In this document: positions 23,073 to 35,100 of the stretch, in pieces | Layout of the letters: each line of letters starts with the position of its first letter | How positions within the stretch are numbered: position 1 is the first letter of the stretch | NCBI GenBank assembly: GCA_002989075.1 | Contig: PSQN01000017.1 | Location: 248,001 to 312,000, forward strand | Reading direction: 5' to 3' | Origin: Arthonia radiata | Taxonomy: Eukaryota > Ascomycota > Arthoniomycetes > Arthoniales > Arthoniaceae | Length of the DNA: 64,000 bases | Notes under the pieces: model-generated | What the model saw: only the letters and a program-made list of their open reading frames with translations | Database searches by the model: none | What the model was told of the DNA's origin: nothing | Made by a program: the position numbers and the translations under genes

Positions 23073-26000
23073 TATATCTACTACTTTAGTACTAAATAGC
23101 CGTAACGCTATAGATAGGCTAGCTAACAAGATAGCCGCTATAGGTAAGATATTAGATATTAACACTAAGATAGGTAAGAACTTTTTAGATAAATGTTCTA
23201 AACTTACTTTATTTTTAATACGCTTGGCTATATACTTTAAAACTTATAAGAATTAGTTTCTAAATAACAATACTATAGTTCTGTTTGCTGTATACTATAT
23301 AGATAGCGAAGTATATAAGTAGTTTAACTTTTACTTTAAAGACTATCTTTATAAGATACCTACGAAACCTATAGAGCTAGAACAATATTAACTGTACTAT
23401 TCCAAGGTACTAGGTATAAAGTACCGTTATACTATACAAAATACTATCTTAGACCGCGTACTACAATAACAATTATATAATTTATAAATCTAATAAATTG
23501 GAATTAGAATAGTAGCCGAAGAAACTAATATCTCTAAAACAAGATTCAATATAAAAACTAGGCCTTACTTAAGGACAATCTAGGTTATCTTATCTAGAAA
23601 CGTAAGGGAAATTTAAGAAAAAATAGACTATAGAAGCTAAGTAAGATAGTACTTATAATACGTTATAGACAAGATAACAACTTAAAGAAAAAAATATAGA
23701 TTCTAATGGTATAGAATCCTTACTAAAGGACAATACTAACTAGAAAAATTAAACCTTAATCTGTTAGGAAGGAATAATATAGAGACTTTATTAGTTGGCC
23801 TTCTATAATAGAAAGTTAAGCGCTAATAAAGATATTAACAACATTCTAGAATATATTTACTTACATTTATAACGACTAGTAGACTATCTTATTAGAGGTC
23901 TAAAATTATATAGTTAGTACTAATATCTTTAACTAATAATATACAACCTATAAACATAATAAGTTCTAACTAGTAATAGTTATATAATTAAAGCAGAGAT
24001 TGTAAACAATAATCTATATATTATAATAAAAGTAGTATTAGAACACCTTATATAGGAATTCTTATAGTAAATTAACCGACAATAGGTTTCAGTATCTAAA
24101 TACTTTAGAACGTATACAATTAATAGAAAAAAGACTAAGCCGACTACTTTAAGAGCAGTAGTATTGGCCTGTCTAACGGTTAAACCCTCTAAAAGTCTAG
24201 CTCTATACAAGCTCGGCTGTATATAGAATATATCTATAAACTTAAGTAACAATAAACTATAGAAATATTAAACTTATAGTTAATTTAGACGTAATAGGTA
24301 ACTTTATCTTAATACGCTATATTAATAAGTACTAAATATAAATATATAAGAAGAAATTACTCTATATACTAAATAAATTTTAAGAGGCAGAGGAAAGAGT
24401 TAACTATAAAACTTTACTAATAGCTATAACTATTAGAAACTATTAGAAAAAAATTACTTACGATATTATAGATATTAACTAATACTATACGGTACTAAGT
24501 ATACCTTAGTTACAACAATATAATCTAGAAGTAGATTAGAGAACTAAGAAACTCCTCTTTACTCAGTATAAGTACTCTAAATAAGAGTTATTTTATAGAA
24601 TAGATACTCTATAAGCTATTTTTAGTAGTAAGGATAAGGAGTATAATAAAGAACTTATATAAGTTAGTACTACTATACTTTAATACTTAGATATTCTATA
24701 AGAGAAGTCTAACGTAGTATCTTATCTATAGCTAACTATATATAAGTATAAATAAGAGATAACTGTATATTAACGATTCTATATAACAACAAGTACTTAG
24801 TTAATTGCTAAGATACTTAAGAAATATAATTAATTCTAATACCTATTTAAGAAAGCTAAGCTAAACTTATCTCTTCTAGAATATAAACTATAGGATTATA
24901 TAATACCTTTATAAGAGGACAAAACGCTAGTATTTGGTCTACTATACTTTATATTAGAAGCAGAAAATTAAGCGCTTTACGACTATCTTAATAAGAACCT
25001 TAAGAAAGGTTTTATCTAGAAATTAATATTACTAGCTAGATATCTAATACTCTTTATACTAAAGAAGAACATAAAACTAAGACTCTATATAAACTATAGA
25101 TAACTAAACAGAGTAACTATTAAAAACTAGTATCTGTTACTATATATCGACAAAATTATAGACCGATTATATAACATATAATAGTTTACTAAGTTTAACC
25201 TATAAGGAGCCTATAATCTAATCTATATAAAGAAAGGTAAAGAATAGAAAACAGCCTTCTATACTAGATATAGACTTTTTAAGTATTATATTATATCCTT
25301 TAAGCTAATAAACGTACCAGTATTATTTTAGAAACTAATTAATTATATACTTAGTATTTACTTAGATATATTTATAACTACTTATCTAGACAACATCCTA
25401 GTATATAGCCGTATACTAGAAGAATATAAGAAATATATTAAAAATGTATTAGAAAGGTTAGTGCGTACTAATTTATAAATTAATATTAAGAAAATCTAGT
25501 TCTACTAACAATCTATCAAATTTATTAGATTTATAATTACTAAGTATAGTCTCTAAATAGAAGATTTAAAGATTCAATCTGTTCTAACTTAGCCTATACT
25601 AAAGAATATAAAACAACTACAATAGTTTTTTAGTTTCGCTAACTATTATAGACAATAAATATCTAACTTTAGCCGAATTATAGTACTACTGTCTTAACAA
25701 ATAAAATAATTAATAGGATTCTTTTAGACGTAGAAAGAATAATTAGTATTTAAAGAGCTTAAGGAAGCTTTTAAAATTAGACTTATACTAGCAATATATA
25801 ATCCTAATCTACTAATTATTATAGAAATAGATACGTTAGACCATATAATTAGAGTATATATAAGTTAAAATAATAAAGAAGGAAAGCTTAGACTAGTAGC
25901 TTTTTACTTAAAAAAAATATTACTTATAGAACAAAACTACAATATTTACAATAAAAAGCTTTTAGCTATTATAGCAGTATTTAAAATATAGCAAGCTTAT

Positions 26001-26330
26001 CTAAAAGGAGCAAACTATATAATTATAGTATATATAAACTATAAGACTCTAAATTACTTTATAACAATAAAGAAACTCAACCGCAGATAAGTTAGATAGT
26101 CTAAAACTATAGCTCTATATAACTTTATTATTATCTATAAGAAAGGTTTTAAGAATAATAGAGTAAACACTCTTAGCCGACAACGAGACTATCTTAATAA
26201 CAAGAAGTATATCGAGCACACAATATTTTAAGAATACAATAATGAGATTAGATACAATTAATTAGCTATAACAATAAAGTTTGTTATCGAACTATATAGC
26301 CGAATTCTAGATATCCTAAGCGACCTTAAA
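23073..26330 (+). pseudogene. gag and 5' part of pol of the old Gypsy
   Basis: Nucleotide-level homolog of 26845-31050 in the younger element, with many more TAG/TAA stops. The gag part starts at 23073 where the start codon is now ATA. A deletion relative to the younger copy, after about 23380, removes the capsid-zinc knuckle part. Protease/RT/RNase H homology runs from about 24,270. The RT active site is near 25,390-25,410 and reads as YLDN. The frame stops at the nested insert. Confidence 0.85.
26326..26330. repeat. Target-site duplication TTAAA, left
   Basis: Exact match to 33674-33678; both sides are in the pol sequence of the old Gypsy. Confidence 0.9.
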
Positions 26331-26802
26331 TATTACGGGTACCAGCTCTAGACGGTCTAGCGTGTATCTAAGCATTAACCACCGCTAGTTATCTTAGCCC
26401 TACCAGCATTATTCCCGACTAAGCCTATAAACCCGCTATAGGCATTATCGAACAAGACAGCTATAAGAGCCTACGTTCCCTACAAACTCGATATAGATAT
26501 TATCGAGATTAACGGACATAGAGGAACTTCTCTATGTACCTTAGATTATATAGCTAGACTAATAATCGACCTTAGAATAGACTTTAGTTTGTTAACTTAA
26601 TATCTAAATATAAGTTTCTTAACTATATTTAAGTAACGTACTTTACCTTCTGTCTACTTTAGTTAAGCTCCTCTTACCTTTAGTAATCTATCTCGTCTCT
26701 CCTATCTTTTAGTCTCTAGCACACAAGATACCTACTACTAAGGTCGATAAGCATACAAGGTAAGTAAGCCTTAGTTCAGTCCTCCCAGCGATCGGCGTTA
26801 TA
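26331..26802 (+). repeat. 5' LTR (type B) of the young Gypsy
   Basis: 472 bp, begins TATTACGGGTACCAG (the partner has TGTTACGGG) and ends GGCGTTATA (partner GGCGTTACA). The differences I checked against 33202-33673 are transitions. Confidence 0.95.
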
Positions 26803-26817
26803 CTTTAATAGACTCGC
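26803..26817 (+). other. Primer-binding site, probably self-priming
   Basis: CTTTAATAGACTCGC directly follows the 5' LTR and does not start TGG as tRNA-type sites usually do. TTAATAGACT (26805-26814) is the exact complement of AGTCTATTAA in the LTR (33457-33466). This fits a Tf1/sushi-type fold-back primer. Confidence 0.6.
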
Positions 26818-26844
26818 TACGAAAGTAGAGAAAGCAGATTAATT

Positions 26845-28990
26845 ATGTCTACTACTTCGGTACCCAATAGCCGCGACGCTGCGGACAGATTGGCCAACAG
26901 AATGGCTAGCACGAGTAAGATATTGAACGTTAATACTAAGATAGAAAAAAGTTTTTTAGGTAAACGTTTCGAAGTTACTTTATTTTTAATACGCCTAGCT
27001 ATATACTTTAGAACTTATAAAGACTAGTTTCTAAACAATACTACTATAGTTTTATTCGCTACCTCTTATATAGACGGAGATGCTTATAAGTAGGTTGAGT
27101 ACTACCTCGACGATTTCTTGTTTACTCTAATAAAGAGTAGGCGCGAGGACACCGATAAGTTCTTCGCTAGCTTTACCTTCTTTTAGAAGAAGCTTTGTAA
27201 AATCTTTAGACAGATTAACGCTAGACGCATCGCTATCAGGAAGCTTTGGAATCTTAAGTAAATAGGACCAGCAAGCAGGTACGCCGCCGAATTTATACAG
27301 TATGCTAATTAAACAGGATAGAACGAGAAACCCCTTATCGAGACCTTTTATAAAGGACTTAAGGATTATATTAAGGAAATAATCTATATTCGTAGAGAAA
27401 AGTTTAATAATCTCGATAACTTTATACAACGAGTAAAGAAGATTAACGATAGCAACTTCAAAAGACAGATAGAAAAGAAGGATAACCCTACTAATAGGTT
27501 CTACGGAGCAAAGAATCGAGCAAACTTACGACAAGACCGAGGCGATCCAATAGAGTTAGATTTTACCAAGCCTCGGAGGAAACTAAATAACTAGGAACAA
27601 GAATATAGAATAAAGAATAAGCTATGCTTGTATTGCGGAAAACCGAGGCATTAAGTTAAGGAATGCTGTTCTAAGAAACAACAGTTCAACAGTACCGGAC
27701 GAAGCGGGTAAAACAACCGACCCAAGAAACTCTGCTTCCCGCGACAACAATTCAATATAACTATCCAGACCTAGGAACACTACGGTCGCAATAAGGCAAT
27801 GGAATTACTAGTAGTCTTCTCCGACCGCTGGCAGAAGAACCCGACCGAGGGTTGTCTTCTCTAAGAATTGGGTCTCCTACAAAAGATTAACCAGAACTGG
27901 TATAAGTACGTTATTAGACTCACTAAGAAACAGAAGGACACCTACTGGGGCGCCTTCTGTAACCAGGACAACACTTACTAGGCTACTTCCAAGGGAAAGT
28001 ACAACGAGCTAAACTTATTTAATTTATACAAAAACTGGAATACAGACAGTAAGTTATAGAAAAAAACAAAAAAATGACAAATAAAACAGAAACAATAAGA
28101 CCCACAGAACTAAAACAACATTAATCGCACTATTCCAAGGCATTAGGTATAGAGTACCGTTGCACTATACGAAATACTATTCTAAACTGCGTACTACAAG
28201 GACAATTACACGATCCACGAATCTAACAAACAAGAGTTAGAATGGTAGCCAAAGAAACCGATATCTCCGAAACAAGGTTCGATATAAGAACTAGGCCTTA
28301 CCCGAGGACAATCTAGGTTACCTTACCTAGAAACCTAAGGGAAATTTAAGAAAGAATAGACTGTAGAAGCTAAGCAAGATAGCAGCTACGATGCGTTATA
28401 GACAAGACAGCGACTTAAAGACAAAAATATAGATTCTAATAGTACAGAATCCTTGCTCAAGGACGATACTAACTAGAAAGAGTAAACTTCAATTCGTTGG
28501 AAAGAAATAATATAGAGACTTTGTTAGTTAGCCTTCTACAATAGAAAGTTAAGCGCTAATAGAGACATTAACGATATTCTAAGATATATTTACTTACGCC
28601 TACGACGACTAGTAGACCACCTTATTAGGGGTCTAGAATTATGTAGTCAGTACTAATATCTTCGACTAACAATATACAACTTATAGATATAACGAGTCTT
28701 AACTAGTAATAGTTGTATAATTAAAGTAGAGATTATAAACAATAAACTAGACGTTATAATAAGAGTAGTACTAGAACACCTTATATAGGAATTCTTACAG
28801 CAAATTAACCGATAATAGGTTCCGGTACCTAAAATACTCTAGAACGTATACAATTAATAGGAAAAAGACTAGGCCGACTGCTTTAAGGGCAGCAGTACCG
28901 GCCCGTTCAACGGTTAGACCCTCTAAGAGCCTAGCTCTGCGCGAGCTCGGCTGCCTACAGAACATACCTGTATACTTAAGTAACAATAAA
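26845..28990 (+). pseudogene. gag: gag of the young Gypsy
   Basis: Starts at ATG 26845 (MSTTSVPNSRDAADR). A helical capsid-like region follows; stops at expected Gln/Trp codons interrupt it (first TAG at 27028). A CCHC zinc knuckle at 27625-27666 reads C-L-Y-C-G-K-P-R-H-x4-C (C-x2-C-x4-H-x4-C), all four ligands intact, codon 261 of the frame. The same frame stays partly readable to about 28,990, so Gag is long or fused to a linker. Pol is in another frame (+2 relative to gag), implying frameshifting or an indel. Confidence 0.85.
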
Positions 28991-31900
28991 CCACAGAAAC
29001 ATTAAAATTATAATCGATTTAGACGTAACAGGCAACTTTATCTTAATACGCTGCGTTAAGGAGTACTAGATACAAACACAAAAAAAGAAATTACTCTACG
29101 CACTATCTAGATTTCAAGGGACAGAGAAAAGAGTCGACTACAAGACTTTGCCAATAGGTATAACAATTAGAGACTATTAAAAAGAAATTACTTATAATAT
29201 CGTAGATATTAACTAGTACTACGCTGTACTAGGTATACCTTAGTTGTAACAATATAACCTAGAAGTAGATTAAAGAACTAAGAAACTCCTCTTTACTAGG
29301 TATAAGCACTCTAAACAAGAGTCGTTTTGCGGAACGGATACCTTACAAGCTATTTTTAGTAGTAAGTATAAGGAGCGCGATAAAGAACTTACGCGGGTTA
29401 GTACCACTATACTCCAACATTTAGACATTCTACGAGAGAAGTCTAACGCAGTATCTTGTCTGTAGCCAGCTATATATAAGTATAAATAAGAGACAACTGT
29501 ACGTCAACGATTCTATACGACGACAAGTACTCAGTTAATTACTAAGATACCTAAGGAATACGATTAATTCCGATACCTGTTTAAAGAAGCTAAGCCGGAC
29601 TCAGCTCTCTTAGAACACAAACCGTAGGATTATACAATACCTTTATAAGAAGGTAAAACGCCAACATTCGGTCTAATATACTCTCTATCAGAAGCAGAAG
29701 ATTAAGCACTCCGCGACTATCTTAACGAAAATCTTAAAAAGAGATTTATCCGGAAATTAATATTACCAGCCGGATACCCGATACTCTTTGTACCAAAGAA
29801 GAATAGTAAACTACGACTCTGCGTAGATTATAGACAACTGAACAGAGTAACTATTAAGAACCGATACCCTCTACCACGTATTAACGAAATAACAGACCAA
29901 TTGTATAACGCGCAATAGTTTACTAAGTTTGATCTACAAGGAGCTTACAACCTAATCCGTATGCAAAAAGGCGAGGAATGAAAAACAGCCTTCTGTACCA
30001 GACACAGACTTTTTAAGTATTGCGTTATACCCTTTAGGCTAATAAACGTACTAGCATTATTTTAGAAACTAATTAACAATATACTTAATAATTACTTAGA
30101 TATATTTATAACTGCTTATCTAGACGATATCCTAGTATACAGCCGTATACTAGAAGAATATAAAGAATATATTAAGAAGGTATTAAAAAGATTAGCGCGT
30201 GCCGATTTACAAATTAATATTAAGAAAACCTAGTTTTACCAACAATCCGTCGAATTTCTTAGATTTATAATTACCGAGTACGGTCTCTAAATAGAAGATT
30301 CGAAGATTTAATCCGTTCTAACCTGGCCTACACTAAAGAATGTAAAACAATTGCAACAGTTTCTTAGTTTTGCTAACTACTACAGGCGATAGATATCTAA
30401 CTTTAGCCGAATTACAGCACCGCTGTCTCAACAGACGAAACAATCGATAGAATTCTTCTAAACGTAAAAAGAATAATTAGCATTTAAAGAGCTTAAGGAA
30501 GCTTTTAAGATCGGGCCTATACTAGCAATATTCGACCTTAACCTACCGATTATCATAGAAACAGACGCGTTAGACTATATAATTGGAGCATACATAAGTT
30601 AAAGCAACAAGGAAAGAAAGCTTAGACCAGTAGCTTTCTACTTAAGAAAAATGTTACTTACAGAACAGAACTACGATATTTACAATAAAGAGCTTTTAGC
30701 TATTATAGCAGTATTCGAAATATAGCGAGCTTACCTAGAAGAAGCAAACTATATAATTATAGTATATACGGACTATAAGAACCTAACTTACTTTATAACA
30801 ACAAAGAAACTTAACTACAGACAAGTTAGATAGTTAGAAACTATAGCTCTATACGACTTTATTATTACCTACAAGAAGGGTTCTGAGAACGACAGAGCCG
30901 ACGCTCTAAGTCGACGACTAGATTACCTTAATAACAAGGAACACGTCGAGCATGCAATATTCCGAGAACACAATAACGAGATTAGATACAATTAATTGGC
31001 TATAACAACCGAGTTTGTTATTGAACCAGACAGCCGAATCTCAGACATCCTAAACGACCCTGAAACCTACCAAGAAAACGAGAAACGACACCTAGGATTA
31101 ACTAAGAACAACAAGGAATATTACAAATTCTAAGGCAAAATCTACGTCCCGAGAAACCTTATTCGACACATTATTAGTAATTTCCACGATAACCCGACAA
31201 AAGGACATAAAGGCATCGACAATATTATAGAAAAGATTATAAGAATCTACTACATCCCGAGAATCCGACACCACGTCGAAAATTATATCCAGAAATACGA
31301 TATATACGTAAGAACTAAGCACCCGAGGTATTTACTATACAGTAAACTACAACCACTAAAGACACCCGAGACACTATAATATACAGTCTTACTAGACTTT
31401 ATTACTAAGTTACCAACCTCTAAGGACCTACTCACAGAAGTAGCATACGACGCTATCCTAGTTATATGCGACAAACTAACAAAGTACGCATACTTTGTAC
31501 CTTACAAGAAAGCTAGCAACTTAGAACAGTTAGTATATACCTTCCTTTAGATTATATTAGCAAACTATAGCCAACTACAAAGAATTGTCTTAGACAGAGA
31601 TCGAAAATTCGTCTTACGATTTTAAACATTCCTAATGCAACAGCTAGAAACAAAACAAAAAATGTTAACGTTATTCTATCCACAAACGGACGGACAAACA
31701 GAACGAACAAATTAAACACTGAAACAGTATCTCTAGGCATACATTAACTACCAGCAGAGCGACTAGGTACAGTTACTACCAGTAGCGCAAGCAGCGCACA
31801 ACGATACAAAAAACGAGACAACTAAGACAACCCCGTTCTACGCCTTATATAGCTATTACCCTCTTTAGAGAAGACAATTACAGAATACTACAGAAAACGA

Positions 31901-32460
31901 CACTGCTACACGAATAGCAACGAATATAAAGACCCTACATAAGCAGTTAAAGGCTGACAGCGAGTTTATTAACGAACGAACAAGGAAATAGTATAACAAG
32001 TTAAGAACAACCCCGAACACAAGCATAAAAGAGGGGGAAAGAGCTTACTTGCTCATAAGAAACTTAAAAACTATCAGACCAAGCAAGAAACTTAACTATA
32101 CTAAGACGGAACCGTTCAAAATCCTATAGCAATTAGGATCCGTAATATTTAAACTCGAACTCCCGAAGACAATAAGAATATATCCTGTATTCTACGTAGC
32201 GCTGTTAAAACCAGCCTACTTCCGAGAAGCAGAACGATCTAACCTAGAAATCCTTTCTAACAATCAAGAACCTGAGTATAAGGTTAAAATAGTTCGAGCT
32301 TATAGACAATACCGAGGAAAATAATAGTATCTTATAAAGTAGAAAGGATATTCTAAACACAAAAATTAATGGAAACCGAAACGAAACCTAACCAACTATA
32401 AAGACACTATTCGACAATATTGGAACTAGAATATTAATCGGTGGTAGCAGCACTAACACT
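28990..32460 (+). pseudogene. pol: pol of the young Gypsy: protease, RT, RNase H, integrase, chromodomain
   Basis: Nearly continuous frame. Protease-like D-x-D-V-T-G-N-F-I lies near 29,010-29,045. RT spans about 29,690-30,330 with [11 protein letters not shown] and YLDD at 30117-30128. RNase H (IETDALDYII, then ADALSRR) covers about 30,550-30,930. The integrase zinc region (H-x-H and Cys-derived residues) is about 31,160-31,320; the core has LLDFITKLP and VLDRDRKF, then QTDGQTERTN near 31,685. The chromodomain lies at about 32,275-32,430 (YKVKIVRAYR, then YLIK(W)KGYS). Remaining stops are RIP-type Trp/Gln changes. Confidence 0.92.
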
Positions 32461-33126
32461 CTAATCTACTATCTAATATGCTTTACTGGCATCTAGATTA
32501 CCTACAAACGAACCAGCCTACTACGTTATAGGACCACTACCCAACTTCGGGTAAGAATTACCCCGAAAGTTAATAAATAACCCGCTCGGACATTTAAATA
32601 TATCGCTACCAGCTATTAACGCAGCAAACTTCTCTTGCTCCAACAACTTATTTTAAGCTAACTTCGCTGCTGCCCGCGTACAAGTCTTCTTAACCTCCTT
32701 TTTTAACTTCCGAACCTTAGATCGGTTACGCTATATAGCCGCAATTAACGCTGCTACCTGGGACTTTAACGCGCGTAACTAACGTTTCGTATGCTAAAGG
32801 GCAGCCGACTAGGAGGAATATTAAGAATAAACCGAACGCGCTGCAACTAAGTTAGTTCCAGGCATCACAGAAAGATAACAACAGGACATACTATCTACCA
32901 TCGATACCTGTAAATTACAACTCTTTCTATCTCAAGTATATACTAAACACGTCGCCTTCCTAAACTAAACTACACACCTTTCCTTAGTCGACACATATCT
33001 AAAACAAGAAGGCATTTCGATACCGTAGGCTTTAATTAACAGGTATTGGCTATACTTTTTATTAAGATCCGTAGCAACGGACTTTATACAAAGTATAGCG
33101 ACTTACAGATTAGTTACGAAAGGAGA
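32353..33126 (-). pseudogene. Antisense spliced Zn2Cys6-type gene in the young Gypsy (aORF)
   Basis: Minus strand, opposite to pol, between the chromodomain and the 3' LTR. A cluster at 32917-33006 has spacing C-x2-Y-x6-C-x8-C-x2-Y-x6-C-N. The Tyr codons are TAT, one G-to-A change from TGT, so the ancestral pattern is Zn(II)2Cys6. An intron at 32841-32891 follows VSMVD. Exon 2 has ALKSQVAALIAAI, KVRKLKKEVKKTCTRAAAK and LLEQEKFAALIAGSD, probably coiled coil. It ends at TAG 32353-32355 inside the chromodomain antisense. No ATG is assigned with certainty. Stops inside fit Gln/Arg codons hit by RIP. A DNA-binding or dimerising regulator is inferred. Confidence 0.75.
32841..32891 (-). other. Intron in the antisense gene of the young Gypsy
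   Basis: 51 nt on minus: donor GTATGT, branch-like ACTAAC, acceptor TTGCAG. It falls after GAT A (phase 1), the same codon position as the intron in Gypsy-1. Here the length is a multiple of 3, so the frame is the same on both sides. Confidence 0.72.
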
Positions 33127-33185
33127 GACGAAACGCAACTTATAGGTATTTAAAAGGCTAAGGGTCAATTAAGGACAATTTAACT

Positions 33186-33198
33186 AAAAGAGGGGGGA
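33186..33198 (+). other. Polypurine tract of the young Gypsy
   Basis: AAAAGAGGGGGGA immediately upstream of the 3' LTR. Confidence 0.75.
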
Positions 33199-33201
33199 TT
33201 G

Positions 33202-33673
33202 TGTTACGGGTACCAGCCCCAGACGGCCTAGCGTGCACCCAAGTATTAACTACCGCCAGTTATCTTAGCCCTACCAGCATTATTCCCGACTAAGCCTATA
33301 AACCCGCCGTAGGCATTGTCGAACAAGACGGCTATAAGAGCCTACATTCTCTACAAACCCAATATAAGTATTATTAGGATTAACGGATATAGAGGAACTT
33401 CCCTATGTACCTTAGATTATATAGCTAAACTAATAGCCGACCTTAGGATAGACTTTAGTCTATTAACTTAATATCTGAATACAAGTTTCTTAACTATATT
33501 TAGGTAACGTACTTTACCTTCTATCTACTTTAGTCAAGCCCCTCTTACCTTTAGTAATCTGTCTCGTCTCTCCTGTCTTTTAGTCTCTAGCACACGAGAC
33601 ACCCACCACCAAGGTCGACAAGCACACAAGGCAAGTAAGCCTTAGTTCGGTCCTCCCAGCGACCGGCGTTACA
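33202..33673 (+). repeat. 3' LTR (type B) of the young Gypsy
   Basis: 472 bp, TGTTAC...GTTACA termini intact. It contains AGTCTATTAA at 33457-33466, complementary to the PBS. The least mutated LTR in the window. Confidence 0.95.
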
Positions 33674-33678
33674 TTAAA
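33674..33678. repeat. Target-site duplication TTAAA, right
   Basis: Exact match to 26326-26330. Confidence 0.9.
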
Positions 33679-35100
33679 ACGTATTAAGAAGACAAAAAAC
33701 AATATCTAAGATTGACTAAGAACAATAAAAGCTACTATAAGTTCTAAAGAAAAATCTATATTCTAAAAAACCTAATTCAATATATTATTAGTAATTTCTA
33801 TAATAACCTAATAAAAGAATATAAAGGTATTAACAATACTATTAAGAAGATTACAAGAACCTACTATATCTTAAGAATCTAACACTATGTTAAAAATTAT
33901 ATCTAAGAATACAATATATATATAAGAACTAAGTACTTAAGGTATTTACTATACAGTAAACTATAACTACTAAAAATATCTAAGAGACTATAGTATATAG
34001 TCCTACTAAACTTTATTACTAAGTTACTAATTTCTAAAGACCTACTTATAAGAGTAGCTTACAACGCTATTCTAGTTATATACAATAAGCTAACGAAATA
34101 CATATACTTTATAGTATACAAGAAAGCTAGTAATTTAGAACAATTAGTATATACCTTTCTTAGAATTATTCTAGCTAACTATAGACAACCTTAAAGAATT
34201 ATCTTAGATAGAGACTAGAAATTTGTCTTACAATTTTAAATATATCTTATATAATAATTAGAAACAAAATAGAAAATATCTACTTTATTCTATCTATAGA
34301 CCGATAGACAAACTAAAAGAATAGATTAAACACTAGAATAGTATATCTAAGTATATATTAACTATTAGTAGAACAACTAGATATAGTTGTTATTAGTTGT
34401 ATAGGCCGCGTATAATAATATAAAGAATAATATAATAAAAATAACTCTGTTTTACGCCTTATATAGCTACTACCCGCTTTAGAGAAGACAACTATAAAAT
34501 ACAACTAAAAACGAAACAGCTACACAAATAGCTATAAATATAAAAACCCTGTACCAGTAGTTAAAGTCTGACAGCGAGTTTATTAACAAACGTACTAGAA
34601 AGTAGTACAATAAGTTAAGAACTACTCTAAATATAAGCATAAAAGAAGGGAGAAGAGCTTACTTGTTACTTGCTTATAAGAAACTTAAAAACTAGCAGAC
34701 TAAGTAAAAAACTTAACTATACTAAAATAGGACCGTTTAAAATTTTACAGCAATTAAGATCTATAATATTTAAACTTAAACTTTTAAGAATAATAAGAAT
34801 ATACTCTATATTCTTATTAGCGCTATTAAAACCGGCCTACTTTTAGAAAGTAGAACGACTTAACCTAGAAATGCTTTCTAATAACTAAGAACTTAAGTAT
34901 AAGGTTGAAATAATTTAAGCTTATAGATAATATTAAGGCAAACAACAGTATCTTATAAAATAGAAAGAATACTCTAAATATAAAAATTAATAGGAACTAA
35001 AATAAAATCTAACTAACTATAAAGATACTATTTAACAATATTAGAACTAAAATATTAATTAGTCGTAGCAGTACTAATACTCTAATCTACTATCTAGTAC
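33679..35100 (+). pseudogene. Integrase and chromodomain part of pol of the old Gypsy
   Basis: Resumes directly after the nested element; matches 31063-32440 of the younger copy. The integrase zinc region is around 33,790-33,920, the core about 33,990-34,340, and the chromodomain region about 34,890-35,040. Dense TAG/TAA from RIP. Confidence 0.85.

Larger units (their letters stand above)
26331..33673 (+). mobile_element. Young type B Gypsy element nested in the old copy
   Basis: 7343 bp, LTRs 472 bp each, TSD TTAAA (26326-26330, 33674-33678). Gag, protease, RT, RNase H, integrase and chromodomain occur in order on +, with an antisense gene before the 3' LTR. It has far fewer stops than the other copies and long open pieces, so it is the youngest or least RIP-affected. 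It inserted into pol of a close relative. Its R-U5 and internal parts are homologous to type A, but its U3 is different. Confidence 0.95.

Noticed and set aside
27127-27429. 100-codon open frame on minus in the young Gypsy
   Set aside because: Antisense to gag and not open in homologous copies; explained by stop-poor complement of the gag frame.
31098-31740. Three minus-strand open frames in the integrase region
   Set aside because: Shadows of the pol frame, whose integrase motifs (LLDFITKLP, VLDRDRKF, QTDGQTER) are unmistakable.
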